Source: Desulfobacterales bacterium (GTDB lineage: Bacteria; Desulfobacterota; Desulfobacteria; Desulfobacterales; UBA2174_A). Taken from it: a stretch of DNA of 22,768 bases. The notes beneath the pieces were generated by a model. The model was not told where the DNA came from, ran no database searches, and saw only the letters and a list, made by a program, of their open reading frames with translations. Shown here piece after piece: positions 1 through 8,854 of this stretch. Position 1 is the first letter of the stretch. Each line of letters starts with the position of its first letter. Location of the stretch: contig JALOPD010000028.1 of assembly GCA_025454075.1 (NCBI GenBank), positions 1 through 22,768 on the forward strand. The letters run 5' to 3'. A program made the translations under genes and the position numbers.

Positions 1-678
1 GATTTCAAACAGGCGCTGGGTGTTGCCGCTCTCGCGGCCGCCGACCACGACCACGGCATCCACGGACTCCGCCAGCCGCTGCACCTCCGCCTGCCGCCTT
101 TCGGTGGAGTCGCAGATGGTTTCGAAGACCTTGTAGTGCGGGTGGCGCCGGGCGGCCCAGTGCTTGACGGCGGTGAAGAGCCGGGTGTTTTGGGTGGTCT
201 GGGCGACGATGATGGCTTGCTCGAATGCCGGCAGCCGCTCCAGTTCCTCGACGCCGGCCACCACGTGGCCGTGGGCACCGGCGTAGCCCAGCAGCCCGAC
301 AACCTCCGGGTGGTCCTTGTCGCCGACGATGATCACGGCGTGGTTCTGCCGGGCGTGCTTGCGGATGATGGACTGCACGCGGATGACCCGCGGGCAGGTG
401 GCGTCGATGACCTTGTAGCCGGAGGCCTTCAGCCGCTTCTTGGTTTCGGGGGGCACCCCGTGGGCCCGTATGAGGACGGTGCCCGTGCCGCAGTCCGGGA
501 TGGTTTTGAGCGTCGAGATGTCCTTGGACTCGAGGAGCTCCAGCACCTGGGGGTTGTGGATCAGGGGGCCGTAGGTGCAGATCGGCCCGGGGTGCCGGCC
601 GGGGGCATCCAGCACCATCTCGACGGCCCGGCGCACGCCCATGCAGAAGCCGGACATCTTGGCGACCACGATCTTCAC
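1..678 (-). CDS. ispH: 4-hydroxy-3-methylbut-2-enyl diphosphate reductase (IspH), partial
   Basis: Last enzyme of the MEP isoprenoid pathway: an iron-sulfur reductase converting HMBPP to IPP and DMAPP in the cytoplasm. The frame reads from a GTG at 678 through the left edge (226 residues seen; the C-terminus is missing). Visible family marks are FCMGVRRAV with cluster Cys12, GPLIHNPQVL (His41), RAHGVPP (His73), DATCP (Cys95), DHPEV (His123, Glu125), ETICDST (Cys189) and SGNTQRL near the edge. All three cluster cysteines are present. The GTG start is chosen because the protein then begins MKIVVAK, as is normal for the family; the upstream Shine-Dalgarno is weak. It lies 139 bases after the NYN gene on the same strand, and a short hairpin in the gap suggests separate transcription. 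Some bacteria fuse IspH to S1 domains; that cannot be tested here. Confidence 0.96.
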   Translation of the reverse strand, partial: MKIVVAKMSGFCMGVRRAVEMVLDAPGRHPGPICTYGPLIHNPQVLELLESKDISTLKTIPDCGTGTVLIRAHGVPPETKKRLKASGYKVIDATCPRVIRVQSIIRKHARQNHAVIIVGDKDHPEVVGLLGYAGAHGHVVAGVEELERLPAFEQAIIVAQTTQNTRLFTAVKHWAARRHPHYKVFETICDSTERRQAEVQRLAESVDAVVVVGGRESGNTQRLFEI

Positions 679-688
679 GGGAAAAGAG

Positions 689-717
689 AGTGCCTAAAGC
701 GAGCTAAAGTGCCTAAA
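689..717. repeat. AGTGCCTAAA direct repeats ahead of ispH
   Basis: AGTGCCTAAA occurs at 689-698 and again at 708-717, with a related GCTAAAG between them, 11 bases from the ispH start. A degenerate version lies upstream of ccsB near 21151-21191. Function unknown. Confidence 0.6.
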
Positions 718-720
718 ATT

Positions 721-741
721 GAAAACACCGCCTGCGGCGGC
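721..741 (-). terminator. Weak hairpin terminator after the parAB-NYN run
   Basis: CCGCC (728-732), loop TGC, GGCGG (736-740). Read on the minus strand, the hairpin is followed by TGTTTTC and an A/T-rich stretch. The stem is only 5 bp, so the call is modest. Confidence 0.4.
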
Positions 742-782
742 TATCTCCCGTAACGGCAAGGCCGAATCTGCTGTCTTTCCTT

Positions 783-813
783 CCAAACACCAAACACTCA
801 ACTACCCAAACAC
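783..813. repeat. Three CCAAACAC copies
   Basis: CCAAACAC occurs at 783-790, 790-797 and 806-813, in a low-complexity tract just after the NYN stop codon. It reads GTGTTTGG on the minus strand. No function can be assigned. Confidence 0.55.
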
Positions 814-817
814 CCTG

Positions 818-1339
818 CTACAGCTTCGATGCACGCTGCAGCGTCCGTCTCTCCCGCTTCGGCAGGCGCCGGCCTTCCCCCTTCTTGCGGGTCGACACCC
901 GGCGATCGAGCGGCTCCTCCGCCGAACCGTCGAAACCCTCCATCGCCGCGGCCATGGCCATGCGGGACTCGAACTCCAGGGAGTCGATCGCGGCGGCGCC
1001 GCAGGCCGCGGCGGCGCGCGCGACGGCCTGGTCCGAGCTCACCACCATGGCCTGCTCTCGCTCCTGACGGGCCATGCGGGTGATGACGCTGTCGGCGAGC
1101 TCCCCCCCGCGGGAGAACACCACGCTGATCCCTTTCACCCGGTCCCGGGGCGGGGCGAGCTCGGGGGCCCGGGCTCCGTCAAAGACCACGGTGATACGGT
1201 GCGGCTTGAGCCGGCGGTAGGCGGCGAGCTGCCCGATGAGGGCTTCCCGCCCGCGGGCGATGTCCTGGCGGTCTAACCGGCTCAGGGCCTTCGACTGTCG
1301 GATCAGGTTGTAGCCGTCGATGATGATGTGCATGCCCAT
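818..1339 (-). CDS. NYN-domain (YacP-like) predicted ribonuclease
   Basis: A 173-residue cytoplasmic protein of the NYN/PIN-like fold; members such as Bacillus YacP (Rae1) cleave mRNA. The acidic residues expected to bind metal are visible: IIIDGYNLI at the N-terminus (Asp near residue 8), VVFDGAR in the middle, GELADSVITRMA, and VVSSDQAVARAA, which matches the last strand of the fold. The C-terminal 30 residues are very basic (RKKGEGRRLPKRERR), a likely RNA-binding tail. It starts 16 bases after parB stops, so it is probably co-transcribed with parA-parB. The start could be 1339 or the ATG two codons later (1333); neither has a clear ribosome site. Substrate unknown. Confidence 0.85.
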   Translation of the reverse strand: MGMHIIIDGYNLIRQSKALSRLDRQDIARGREALIGQLAAYRRLKPHRITVVFDGARAPELAPPRDRVKGISVVFSRGGELADSVITRMARQEREQAMVVSSDQAVARAAAACGAAAIDSLEFESRMAMAAAMEGFDGSAEEPLDRRVSTRKKGEGRRLPKRERRTLQRASKL

Positions 1340-1355
1340 GGCGGCGGGAAGAGGC

Positions 1356-2255
1356 TCAGGGCTTGCTCTGGCGCAGGCGCGCGATCAGCCGTTCCAGGTC
1401 GTCGTTGGTGTAGAACTCGATTTCGATGCGCCCCTGGCGGCCCGATGACCGGATGGTGACCTTGGTGCCCAGATGGCGGGCGAGGTCCTCGGACAAACTG
1501 GTCAGGTAGGATGCGTCCGAGCTTTTCAGAGACACGCGCGGTGCTTTTTTTTCAGCCTTGAGGCGGCGCATCAGCTCTTCGGTCTCGCGCACCGAAAGCC
1601 CCTTGGCGATCACCGCCCGCCAGGCGGTCAGCTGCTGGGCGGAGCTCTCGGAGGAGAGCAGGGCGCGGGCATGGCCCATGCTCAGGCCGCCGGCGACGAT
1701 GCTCTCCTTGATCGGCTCCGGCAGTTGCCGCAGTCTCAGAAAATTGGCGACGGCCGAACGGCTTTTGCCCACCCGCGCCGCGGCCTGGTCCTGGGTGAGG
1801 TGGAACTGGGTGATCAAGCGGTGGTAGGCCTCCGCCTCCTCCATCGGGTTCAGGTCCGCACGCTGGATGTTCTCGACAAGGGACAGCTCCAGCAGCTGGT
1901 CGTCGCTCACGGCTTTCACCACGACCGGCACCTGGGCGAGGCCGGCCCGGCGGGATGCCCGCAGCCGGCGTTCGCCGGCGATCAGCTCGAACCCCGGTTC
2001 GCTCTTGCGAACGATGAGCGGCTGGAGGACTCCCTGCTCGCGGATCGAGCTCACCAGCTCTTCCAACTCCCTTTCGGAGAAATTGCGCCGGGGCTGGAAG
2101 CGGTTGGGCCGGATCAATCCGATGTCGCACAGGAAATAATCGTCCGAGGTGTTCGGCCCGGTATTGCCATCGGGGATGAGCGCACCCAGCCCCCTGCCCA
2201 GAGCGAGCTTCTTGCGTTTGGGGGCCGGATCCGCAGCTTGCGTTTGTTTGTCCAT
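1356..2255 (-). CDS. parB: Chromosome partitioning protein ParB
   Basis: Centromere-binding CTPase clamp that loads at parS and works with ParA in chromosome segregation. The 299 residues show the N-terminal ParA-activating stretch LALGRGLGALIPD (17-29), box I IRPNRFQPRRNF (48-59), the CTP-binding GERRLRA (94-100), ENIQRADLNPMEEAEAY (128-144) and a helix-turn-helix around 154-176 (LTQDQAAARVGKSRSAV). The C-terminal 55 residues match the dimerisation domain, including GRIEIEFYTNDDLERL. Length and domain order are normal. The ATG lies 3 bases after the parA stop, and its AAGG ribosome site overlaps the end of parA, so the two are translationally linked. Confidence 0.97.
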   Translation of the reverse strand: MDKQTQAADPAPKRKKLALGRGLGALIPDGNTGPNTSDDYFLCDIGLIRPNRFQPRRNFSERELEELVSSIREQGVLQPLIVRKSEPGFELIAGERRLRASRRAGLAQVPVVVKAVSDDQLLELSLVENIQRADLNPMEEAEAYHRLITQFHLTQDQAAARVGKSRSAVANFLRLRQLPEPIKESIVAGGLSMGHARALLSSESSAQQLTAWRAVIAKGLSVRETEELMRRLKAEKKAPRVSLKSSDASYLTSLSEDLARHLGTKVTIRSSGRQGRIEIEFYTNDDLERLIARLRQSKP

Positions 2256-2258
2256 GGC

Positions 2259-3044
2259 TTACCTTATTAGATCGGCGCTTTCGCGAGAGTGATTCAAGAG
2301 TTCCTTGGCCAGTTCGACATAGCTCTGGGCACCGGGGGAGGCGGCGTCGTAGAGCAAGATGGGCTTGCCGAAGCTCGGCGCTTCTCCGAGGCGGATGTTC
2401 CGCGGCACGGTGGTTTTAAAAACGAGGTCCTTGAAGAACGTGTTGGCTTCATCGGCCACCTGATGGGAGAGGTTGGTCCGGCGGTCGAACATGGTCAGGA
2501 GGATCCCGGCGATGCTGAGCCCCGGGTTGAGGGCGCGTTTCACCCGTTTGACGGTCTGCAGCAGCTGGCCGAGGCCCTCGAGCGCGTAGTACTCGCATTG
2601 CAGGGGGATGAGCAGCGAGTCGGCGGCCGTGAGGGCGTTGACCGTGAGCAGGCTCAACGACGGCGGGCAGTCCAGGACGATGTAGTCGAAGCGGCTCCGC
2701 AGGGGCGCGATGAGTCTTTTTAAGACCGTTTCGCGGTCCGGCGCCGACATCATCTCGACCTCGAAGCCGATCAGCTCCACGTTGGACGGCAGGACCTTGA
2801 GACTGGCGATGTCGCTGCCGCGGATGAGGGTTTCGGCCGCCGCGCGCCCGAGCAGCCCGTCGTAAAGGGTGCTCTCCAGGGCGGCCTTGTCGATGCCCAT
2901 TCCGGACGTGGCGTTGGCCTGGGGGTCGCAGTCGACCAGCAGGGTGCTTTTTTCGAAAACCGCCAGAGAGGCCGACAGGTTGACGGCGGTGGTGGTCTTG
3001 CCGACCCCGCCTTTCTGGTTGGCGATGCAGATGACTTTCGACAT
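2259..3044 (-). CDS. parA: Chromosome partitioning ATPase ParA (Soj-type)
   Basis: Deviant Walker ATPase that binds DNA non-specifically and moves ParB-parS complexes. From the ATG at 3044 it has 261 residues: KGGVGKTT (11-18), the A' motif DCDPQAN (38-44), and Walker [13 protein letters not shown] at about 118-129. It also has [14 protein letters not shown] and the conserved C-terminal [16 protein letters not shown]. The start at 3044 gives the typical N-terminus [16 protein letters not shown]; the frame stays open for 31 more codons upstream, but that part has no family similarity. It leads the parA-parB-NYN run. The usual rsmG/mnmG neighbours are absent on this side; instead it diverges from an M48 protease gene. 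Confidence 0.97.
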   Translation of the reverse strand: MSKVICIANQKGGVGKTTTAVNLSASLAVFEKSTLLVDCDPQANATSGMGIDKAALESTLYDGLLGRAAAETLIRGSDIASLKVLPSNVELIGFEVEMMSAPDRETVLKRLIAPLRSRFDYIVLDCPPSLSLLTVNALTAADSLLIPLQCEYYALEGLGQLLQTVKRVKRALNPGLSIAGILLTMFDRRTNLSHQVADEANTFFKDLVFKTTVPRNIRLGEAPSFGKPILLYDAASPGAQSYVELAKELLNHSRESADLIR

Positions 3045-3090
3045 GGCACCGGGTGTATCACAAAAAGGTTTCTTTGAAAAGAATTTGAAA

Positions 3091-3119
3091 ATATGAGATA
3101 GTGTCCAAATAAACGACAA
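3091..3119 (-). promoter_or_regulatory. Possible parA promoter
   Basis: On the minus strand, TTGTCG (3114-3119) is followed after 17 bases by TCATAT (3091-3096), in the only A/T-rich part of the parA/M48 divergent gap. Both boxes are imperfect. Confidence 0.35.
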
Positions 3120-3256
3120 CCGCTCCGATCGACTCACGTCCGAGCGCCCGGCACCCCATTTTGCCCGGCCGTTCTTCGCACCCTTCCGGCCCGAATGCCC
3201 CCTGCCGGCTCGGATGCTGCCTGCGTCGGAAGCTTTGCCTGAAGGAACACGAACCG

Positions 3257-4696
3257 ATGCGTTTCCCCCAACGCCGTTTCATCACCGTGTGGGCGCTCCT
3301 ACTGACGATGGCGGCCGCGCTGGTCCTGCCGCCGCCGGTCCGGGCGATCACTTTCGGCGAAGAGGAGGAGCTGTCCACCGAGATGCTGCGGATCATCTTC
3401 AAGCGGCTGCCGGTGGTGGAGGACCCCTACATCACCGGCTATGTCAACCGGGTGGGGCGGCGGATCCTGGCGGTCATGCCGGAGCAGCCCTTCCGCTACC
3501 GCTTCTACGTTATCAACCAGGCCGAGTACAATGCGTTTGCCACGCCGGCCGGGCACATCTTCGTCTACAGCGGTCTCTTAGAAGCCATGGACGGCGAGGA
3601 TGAGCTTGCCGGCATCCTCGGCCATGAAATTGCGCATGTCTACAGCCGGCACATTTCCCAGAAGATCGAGCTCGCCAAAAAAGTGGGCTGGGCCCAGCTG
3701 GCCGGGATGGCGGCCGGCGTATTGATCGGTGTGGCCGGCGGCGGCCCGGCGGCTGCGGGCGCGCTGACCATGGGCTCGGCCGCCACGGGGGCCACCACGC
3801 AGCTCGCCTTCAGCCGTGAAAATGAAACGCAGGCCGACCAGCTCGGCCTGAAATTCCTGACCGACGCCGGGTACGGCACCGAAGGCCTGCTGCGGGTTCT
3901 AAAGAAGATTCGCGGCAAGCAGTGGTTCGGCAAGGACCAGGTCCCCACCTACATGATGACCCACCCGGCGATCGAGGACCGCATCGCCTACGTGACCTCC
4001 TGGATCGAGGACCACAAGGCCGAGACCAAACCGACCCTCAAAACCGACCCGGCCGAGTTCGAGCGCATCCAGACCCGTTTGATCGTCGAATACAACGACG
4101 CGACGGCCGAGCTGCGCCAGTTGGAGCAGGTCCTGCAGCGCGATCCGGGAAACACCCTGGCACGCTATCGCTACGGCCTGGTGCTGGCCCGGGCCAACCG
4201 CAGCGCGGAGGCGATCACGCAGCTCAAGGAGGTGCTCGCCCGCAACGCCTTCAACCCTTACATGCTGCGCGACCTCGGGACGGTGTATTTTATGGCCGGC
4301 CGGCTCGACCAGGCGTTGAGCACGCTTGAGAGCGCCCGCAGCATGCTGCCGGCGGACCCCGACACCCTGTTTTACCTGGGGCGCACCCAGCAGGAACTGG
4401 GCCGCCGCGCCGAGGCCATTGCGCTTTACACGGACGTCGTCCAGAAAACACCGGACTACCGGGAAGCCTACTACTTCCTGGGGCAGAACCTCGGGCAGCA
4501 GGGCGCGCTCGCGGATGCCCACTACTACCTGGGCCTTTATCATTTGAGGGGCCGGGACCTCAAAACAGCGGCTGCTCAGTTCAAACAGGCCATTCGCAAC
4601 ACCACCGACCCCGAAAAGCGCGAGCGCGCCGAGCGGCTGCTGAAGCAGGTCGAAGACGAGATCAAAGCCGAAAAGAAAGCGCTGGAGGGGGGATGA
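3257..4696 (+). CDS. M48 metalloprotease with TPR repeats (BepA/YfgC-like)
   Basis: Periplasmic zinc protease of the family that cleans up misassembled outer-membrane proteins. It has 479 residues. A signal peptide covers about 1-30 (RRF, a hydrophobic core, then PPPVRA). The M48 domain has HEIAH at 123-127 and the third zinc ligand in ENETQAD (Glu190, Asp194). A Gly/Ala-rich hydrophobic stretch (about 144-180) lies between them, and tetratricopeptide-like repeats run from about 295 to 470. The ATG at 3257 is chosen over upstream codons because it begins a clean signal peptide and AAGGA lies 10 bases before it. It diverges from parA. It ends in a charged, Lys/Glu-rich tail 66 bases before the convergent EF-G gene. 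The exact BepA/LoiP subgroup cannot be decided by eye. Confidence 0.93.
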   Translation: MRFPQRRFITVWALLLTMAAALVLPPPVRAITFGEEEELSTEMLRIIFKRLPVVEDPYITGYVNRVGRRILAVMPEQPFRYRFYVINQAEYNAFATPAGHIFVYSGLLEAMDGEDELAGILGHEIAHVYSRHISQKIELAKKVGWAQLAGMAAGVLIGVAGGGPAAAGALTMGSAATGATTQLAFSRENETQADQLGLKFLTDAGYGTEGLLRVLKKIRGKQWFGKDQVPTYMMTHPAIEDRIAYVTSWIEDHKAETKPTLKTDPAEFERIQTRLIVEYNDATAELRQLEQVLQRDPGNTLARYRYGLVLARANRSAEAITQLKEVLARNAFNPYMLRDLGTVYFMAGRLDQALSTLESARSMLPADPDTLFYLGRTQQELGRRAEAIALYTDVVQKTPDYREAYYFLGQNLGQQGALADAHYYLGLYHLRGRDLKTAAAQFKQAIRNTTDPEKRERAERLLKQVEDEIKAEKKALEGG

Positions 4697-4724
4697 CGGC
4701 GCCATCCGGATGTCTCCCCCTCAT

Positions 4725-4766
4725 ATGAAACGAAAACGGCTTCGGAAGAAGCCGTTTTCGTTTCAT
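4725..4766. terminator. Bidirectional terminator between M48 protease and EF-G paralogue
   Basis: A perfect 19-bp stem (4725-4743 with 4748-4766) and a GGAA loop. The arms are A-rich on the left and T-rich on the right, so it can act in both directions. The right arm overlaps the stop codon of the EF-G gene (4763-4765). Confidence 0.9.
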
Positions 4767-6793
4767 GGACGGTCGAAGCGGTTGAAGTGCATTGAGAAGG
4801 TCCCGCGGCCCTGCGTCGCGGAACGCAGGGCCGTGGAGTAGCCGAACATGCGCGACAGCGCCACCGTCACGGTGATGACCTGGATGCCCGGCTTGTGGTC
4901 GATGGACTCGATTTTCCCGCCGCGGGCGTTGAGGTCGCCGATCACCTCGCCCAAAAAGGCTTCGGGCACCAGGACCTCGGCGGTCATGATGGGCTCGAGC
5001 AGGAAGGGGGTGCCGCGGGACAGGGCCTCCTTGCAGGCCATGGAGGCGGCCACGGTGAAGGCGAGTTCGCTGCTGGTTTCCCGCGGGGTCGCTCCCACCA
5101 GAACGACCGCCACGTCCACCACCGGGTAGCCGGAGACGGGCCCGCTCTCGAGGGCGGCCAGGGCGCCCCTGCGGGCGGCTTCGGCGAAGGGGCCGGGCAG
5201 GCTTTCGCCCGGGACCCTGGAAGCGTAGATCGAGCCCTTGCCGCGCGGCAGCGGGCCGACCTCGATGACGGCTTCGGCGAAGTGGCGCTGGCCGGCGATT
5301 TCGCGGTCGAAGGCGGCGCCGGCCTGGGCGTGGGCGGCGATGGCCTCCCGGTACATGACCTGGGGCCGGCCGACATTGACGTTGGTGTTGAACTCGCGCT
5401 GCATGCGGCTGGTGATGACTTCCAGGTGCAGCTCGCCCATGCCCGAGAGGATCGTCTGGCCGGTGTCCTCGTCCTTACGCACCCGCAGCGTGGGGTCTTC
5501 CGCCGTGAATTTGGCCAGGACCTCGTCCATCTTCTCCTGGTCGCTGTGGGTCTTGGGCTCGACGGCGATGGAGATGACCGGCTCATAGGCCTCGATCTTT
5601 TCGAGCAGCACCGGGTGCTCGGCCGTGCACAGGGTGTCGCCGGTCGAGGCGTCCTTGAGCCCGACCACGCCGACGATGCTGCCCGCCCCGGACTCCTCGA
5701 TGCGGTCCCGCTTGTTGGCATGCATGAGCAGGATGCGCGCCACCTTCTCCTTGCGTTTCAGCGTGGGGTTGTAGAGGTCGGCCCCGGCCTTCAGTCGCCC
5801 GCCGTAGACCCGCACGAAGCAGAGCTTGCGGCCTTCCATCATCGCGACTTTGAAGATCAGCGCGGCCAGCGGGTCGGAATCCCTGGGGTGAACCTCGATG
5901 ACCTCGCCGGTCTCGGGGTGCACCCCGCACGCCGCAGGGATGTCGGCGGGGCTGGGCAGGAACTGCGCCACGGCGTCGAGCAGCGGCTGGATACCCTTGT
6001 TGCGGAGGGCCGCCCCGCAAAACACCGGCACGATCTTGAGCTGGATGGTGGCGCGGCGGACGGCGGCGATCAACAGCGCCTCGTCGATCGCCGTCCCCGC
6101 CACGTAGGCCTCCATCAAGGCATCGTCATGCTCGGCCGCCGCTGCGACCAGCCGCTCGCGGTACTCCGCCGCGCTGTCGGCCATGTCGCCCGGGATCGCG
6201 TCGGTTGAAAAGACGGTTCCCAGGGAGGATTCATCCCACCGGATCTGCTGCATCCGCAGCAGATCGATCACGCCGCGGAAGTCGTCGCCGGTGCCCACGG
6301 GCAGCTGCAGGATGAGCGGGTTGGCGTTCAGCCGGCTCTTCATCATCTCGACGGTGCCGAAAAAATCGGCGCCGATTCGGTCCATCTTGTTCAGGAAGGC
6401 GATCTTGGGGACATGGTATTTGTCGGCCTGGCGCCAGACCGTCTCGGACTGGGGCTCCACGCCCTCCACGGCGCTGAAGACGCCGATGGCGCCGTCCAGC
6501 ACCCGCAGGGAGCGCTCGACCTCGATGGTGAAGTCGACGTGGCCCGGGGTGTCGATGAGGTGGATCTCGATGTCCTTCCAGAGGCAGGTGGTCACCGCCG
6601 AGGTGATGGTGATGCCGCGTTCCTGTTCATCCGGCATCCAGTCCATGATGGCTTCGCCGTCGTGCACTTCGCCCAGCTTGTGGGACCGGCCCGTGTAGAA
6701 CAGGACCCGCTCCGTCACCGTGGTTTTGCCGGCGTCGATGTGGGCGATGATGCCGATGTTGCGGATCGCGGCGATTTTGGTCTTCTTCATCAC
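4763..6793 (-). CDS. fusA2: Elongation factor G paralogue (EF-G2 type)
   Basis: A translational GTPase of the EF-G family, 676 residues, outside any ribosomal-protein operon. G-domain motifs are intact: AHIDAGKTT (17-25), RGITIT (59-64), DTPGH (81-85), NKMD (135-138). Domain II follows at about 305-400. Domain IV differs from housekeeping EF-G: the tip normally written YHDVDSSE is TPRETSSE (569-576), and the GGRGQYGHV loop is AGQRHFAEA (500-508). The C-terminus ends MHFNRFDRP. This suggests a paralogue, with a classical fusA expected elsewhere in the str operon. The start is 6793 or the adjacent ATG 6790. The gene has its own promoter at 6862-6890. Whether it translocates, recycles ribosomes or acts under stress cannot be read from the sequence. 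Confidence 0.92.
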   Translation of the reverse strand: MMKKTKIAAIRNIGIIAHIDAGKTTVTERVLFYTGRSHKLGEVHDGEAIMDWMPDEQERGITITSAVTTCLWKDIEIHLIDTPGHVDFTIEVERSLRVLDGAIGVFSAVEGVEPQSETVWRQADKYHVPKIAFLNKMDRIGADFFGTVEMMKSRLNANPLILQLPVGTGDDFRGVIDLLRMQQIRWDESSLGTVFSTDAIPGDMADSAAEYRERLVAAAAEHDDALMEAYVAGTAIDEALLIAAVRRATIQLKIVPVFCGAALRNKGIQPLLDAVAQFLPSPADIPAACGVHPETGEVIEVHPRDSDPLAALIFKVAMMEGRKLCFVRVYGGRLKAGADLYNPTLKRKEKVARILLMHANKRDRIEESGAGSIVGVVGLKDASTGDTLCTAEHPVLLEKIEAYEPVISIAVEPKTHSDQEKMDEVLAKFTAEDPTLRVRKDEDTGQTILSGMGELHLEVITSRMQREFNTNVNVGRPQVMYREAIAAHAQAGAAFDREIAGQRHFAEAVIEVGPLPRGKGSIYASRVPGESLPGPFAEAARRGALAALESGPVSGYPVVDVAVVLVGATPRETSSELAFTVAASMACKEALSRGTPFLLEPIMTAEVLVPEAFLGEVIGDLNARGGKIESIDHKPGIQVITVTVALSRMFGYSTALRSATQGRGTFSMHFNRFDRP

Positions 6794-6861
6794 ATAACAC
6801 AGCCGGCGGCGACGGGCCCCGGCTCCCTGAAGTCATGAGCAGAATGTTCCAGCGACTCGTC

Positions 6862-6890
6862 TATCTAAGCCAAACGGCGATGGAAGTCAA
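6862..6890 (-). promoter_or_regulatory. Candidate promoter of the EF-G paralogue
   Basis: Minus-strand TTGACT (6885-6890), 17-base spacer, TAGATA (6862-6867), about 70 bases upstream of the start codon. The -35 box is good; the -10 box is mediocre. Confidence 0.5.
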
Positions 6891-6940
6891 GGAAAGGCGG
6901 GCGGTGCAGACAGGGCTCAAATGAGGGGCGCTTGCTTCTT

Positions 6941-7074
6941 TTATTACTCCGGCAAGTAAATATATCTAATACCATCATCTCACGCAGAGGCGGAGCGGGG
7001 TGCCCGCCGCGGCGAGCACCCCGCTCCGCCTGACATCGGCTGAAGTTGCACCTGTTTTATTGCCGGAGTAATAA
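6941..7074. repeat. 134-bp element with 15-bp terminal inverted repeats and an inner hairpin
   Basis: TTATTACTCCGGCAA (6941-6955) is repeated exactly in inverse orientation at 7060-7074. Between them lies a 16-bp perfect stem (6988-7003 with 7016-7031) whose 12-base loop contains the palindrome CGCCGCGGCG. The A/T-rich termini contrast with the surrounding GC-rich DNA. No protein is encoded. It occupies most of the 342-base gene-free stretch between the EF-G paralogue and ilvD. It resembles a MITE or other small palindromic repeat; a folded RNA is an alternative. I see no clear target-site duplication. Confidence 0.6.
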
Positions 7075-7081
7075 CTTCCGA

Positions 7082-7123
7082 AAACGGGGCATCCCCGCCG
7101 CAGACGGCAGGGATGCCCCGTTT
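7082..7123 (-). terminator. Terminator of the dctPQM-ilvD operon
   Basis: A 13-bp stem (7082-7094 with 7111-7123) with a further inner GCCG/CGGC pairing. On the minus strand it ends in CCCCGTTTT, 13 bases after the ilvD stop codon. Confidence 0.85.
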
Positions 7124-7135
7124 CTTGAATTCGAT

Positions 7136-8830
7136 CTACTCCAACGTGCAGCCCCGGCTGGCCGGCCCCACCAGGCGGCGGTAGCGGTCCAACAGCGTTC
7201 CTTTCTCGAGCCCGACGCGTTCCGGCAAACGCCAGTCCCGGCGCCGCTTTTCGATCTCAGCGGCCGGGACGTCGAGGTCCAGGCGGCCGGCGGGGATGTC
7301 GATCGAGATGCGGTCACCCTCCGCGACGAGAGCGATGGGGCCGCCCAGATAGGCCTCCGGCGTGACATGGCCGACGCAGGCGCCCTGGGTGGCGCCGGAG
7401 AAGCGGCCGTCGGTGACCAGCGCCACCGACGTGCCGAGCCCCATGCCGATGATGGCCGAGGTCGGCAGCAGCTGCTCGCGCATGCCGGGCCCACCCTTGG
7501 GGCCCTCGTAGCGGATGACCACCACGTCGCCGGGTTGGATCCGGCCGCCGAAAATGGCCGCGAGCGCGTCCTCCTCCTGTTCGAAGACCTTTGCCGGACC
7601 GCTGTGTCGCAGCATTTCCGGCGCCACGGCGGCTTTTTTGACCACCGCGCCTTCGGGGGCGAGGCTGCCATGCAGCACGGCCAGGCCGCCCGTCGGGCTC
7701 AAAGGGGTCTTCACCGGCCGGATGACATCCGGGTCGAGAATGCGCCGGCCGGCGAGGTTCTCGGCCATCGTGTTTCCGGTGACGGTTATGCAGTCGCCAT
7801 GAATAAGCCCGTTGTCCAGCAGTTCCTTTGTCAGCGCGGGTATCCCGCCGGCGTTGTAGAAGTCGAGCGGGAAATGCCGGCCGGCGGGCTTGAGCAGGAC
7901 CATGTGCGGGGTCTTGGCGGCCGCCTTGGAGAATTCCGCCAGCTCGAGCGTCAGCCCGGCCTCGGCCGCAATGGCCGGTAAATGCAGGCAGGTGTTGGTG
8001 GATCCGCCCACGGCCATGTCGACCGCGAGCGCGTTCCGGAAGGCGGCCGGGGTAAGGATGTCGCGGGGCAGGAGGTTCCTGGCGTGCAGGTCCATGATCA
8101 GGCGCCCGGCGCGGCGGGCGAGCGCCATGCGCGCGCCGGAGGTGGCCGGGGTGAGGGCGCCGTCGGGCACAGTCATGCCCAGGGCCTCGGTCATCATGTT
8201 CATGGTGTTGGCGGTGCCCATCATGGCGCAGGCGCCCGGGCCCCAGACCGCCACTTCCTCGAAGGCGGCCAGCTCCTTTGCCTCCATCTTGCCGCGCTCC
8301 ACCAGCCCCTCGGCCTCCATGAGATCGTTGTAGCAGACGCGCTTGCCGCGGAAGCAGCCGGTGTCCATGGGACCGCCCGAGATCAGCAGGGCCGGGATGT
8401 TCAGCCGCGCCGCGGCCATGAGCATGCCGGGGGTGACCTTGTCGCAGTTGGTCAGGAGCACCATGGCGTCGAAGGCGTGGGACGTGATCATGATCTCGAT
8501 GGAGTCGGCGATAAGCTCGCGGCTCGGCATGGGCATCCGCATGCCCTTGTGGCCCGTGGCCAAGCCGTCGCAGACGGCGATGGTCGGAAACTCGAGCGGG
8601 GTCCCGCCGGCCTCGGCAATGCCGAGCTTGATCGCCTGGCACAGGGCGTTGAGGTGGATGTGGCCGGGCATCAGCTCGTTGAAGGAGTTGACCACCGCCA
8701 CCAGGGGCTTGTCCAGGTGCTCGGAGCGCCAGCCCATGGAATAGAGCAGGGAACGGTGGGTGGCGCGGTCGACGCCCTTGGTCATCTCGGAGGAGCGCAG
8801 CGGCCCGCGGGGATTCTGTTGGTTTGCCAT
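7136..8830 (-). CDS. ilvD: IlvD/EDD-family dehydratase, probable dihydroxy-acid dehydratase
   Basis: An iron-sulfur dehydratase. Classical IlvD turns 2,3-dihydroxy-isovalerate into 2-oxoisovalerate for valine, leucine and pantothenate synthesis. The protein has 564 residues from the ATG at 8830, which has AAAGGA about 9 bases upstream. Motifs are [12 protein letters not shown] (47-58), [13 protein letters not shown] (86-98), the cluster cysteine in TNCDK (Cys129), [12 protein letters not shown] (Cys201), and C-terminal [11 protein letters not shown] and [11 protein letters not shown] with the catalytic serine. The second cysteine box departs from the usual GxCxGMFTANxM; its MGTA wording is closer to sugar-acid dehydratases, so a different hydroxy acid may be the substrate. 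It is the last gene after dctM, 115 bases downstream of it, followed by a strong terminator. Family certain, substrate not. Confidence 0.9.
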   Translation of the reverse strand: MANQQNPRGPLRSSEMTKGVDRATHRSLLYSMGWRSEHLDKPLVAVVNSFNELMPGHIHLNALCQAIKLGIAEAGGTPLEFPTIAVCDGLATGHKGMRMPMPSRELIADSIEIMITSHAFDAMVLLTNCDKVTPGMLMAAARLNIPALLISGGPMDTGCFRGKRVCYNDLMEAEGLVERGKMEAKELAAFEEVAVWGPGACAMMGTANTMNMMTEALGMTVPDGALTPATSGARMALARRAGRLIMDLHARNLLPRDILTPAAFRNALAVDMAVGGSTNTCLHLPAIAAEAGLTLELAEFSKAAAKTPHMVLLKPAGRHFPLDFYNAGGIPALTKELLDNGLIHGDCITVTGNTMAENLAGRRILDPDVIRPVKTPLSPTGGLAVLHGSLAPEGAVVKKAAVAPEMLRHSGPAKVFEQEEDALAAIFGGRIQPGDVVVIRYEGPKGGPGMREQLLPTSAIIGMGLGTSVALVTDGRFSGATQGACVGHVTPEAYLGGPIALVAEGDRISIDIPAGRLDLDVPAAEIEKRRRDWRLPERVGLEKGTLLDRYRRLVGPASRGCTLE

Positions 8831-8854
8831 AGCCGGGTCCTTTCGAAACGCTTC

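Noticed and set aside
671..687. Possible parS site (TTCACGGGAAAAG)
   Set aside because: Only about half of the TGTTTCACGTGAAACA consensus matches and symmetry is lost; it is the ispH start region. I saw no good parS site in the window.
4895..6208. A 437-codon plus-strand frame opposite the EF-G paralogue
   Set aside because: Shadow of a highly conserved GTPase gene; composition is His/Gly/Asp-rich and repetitive.
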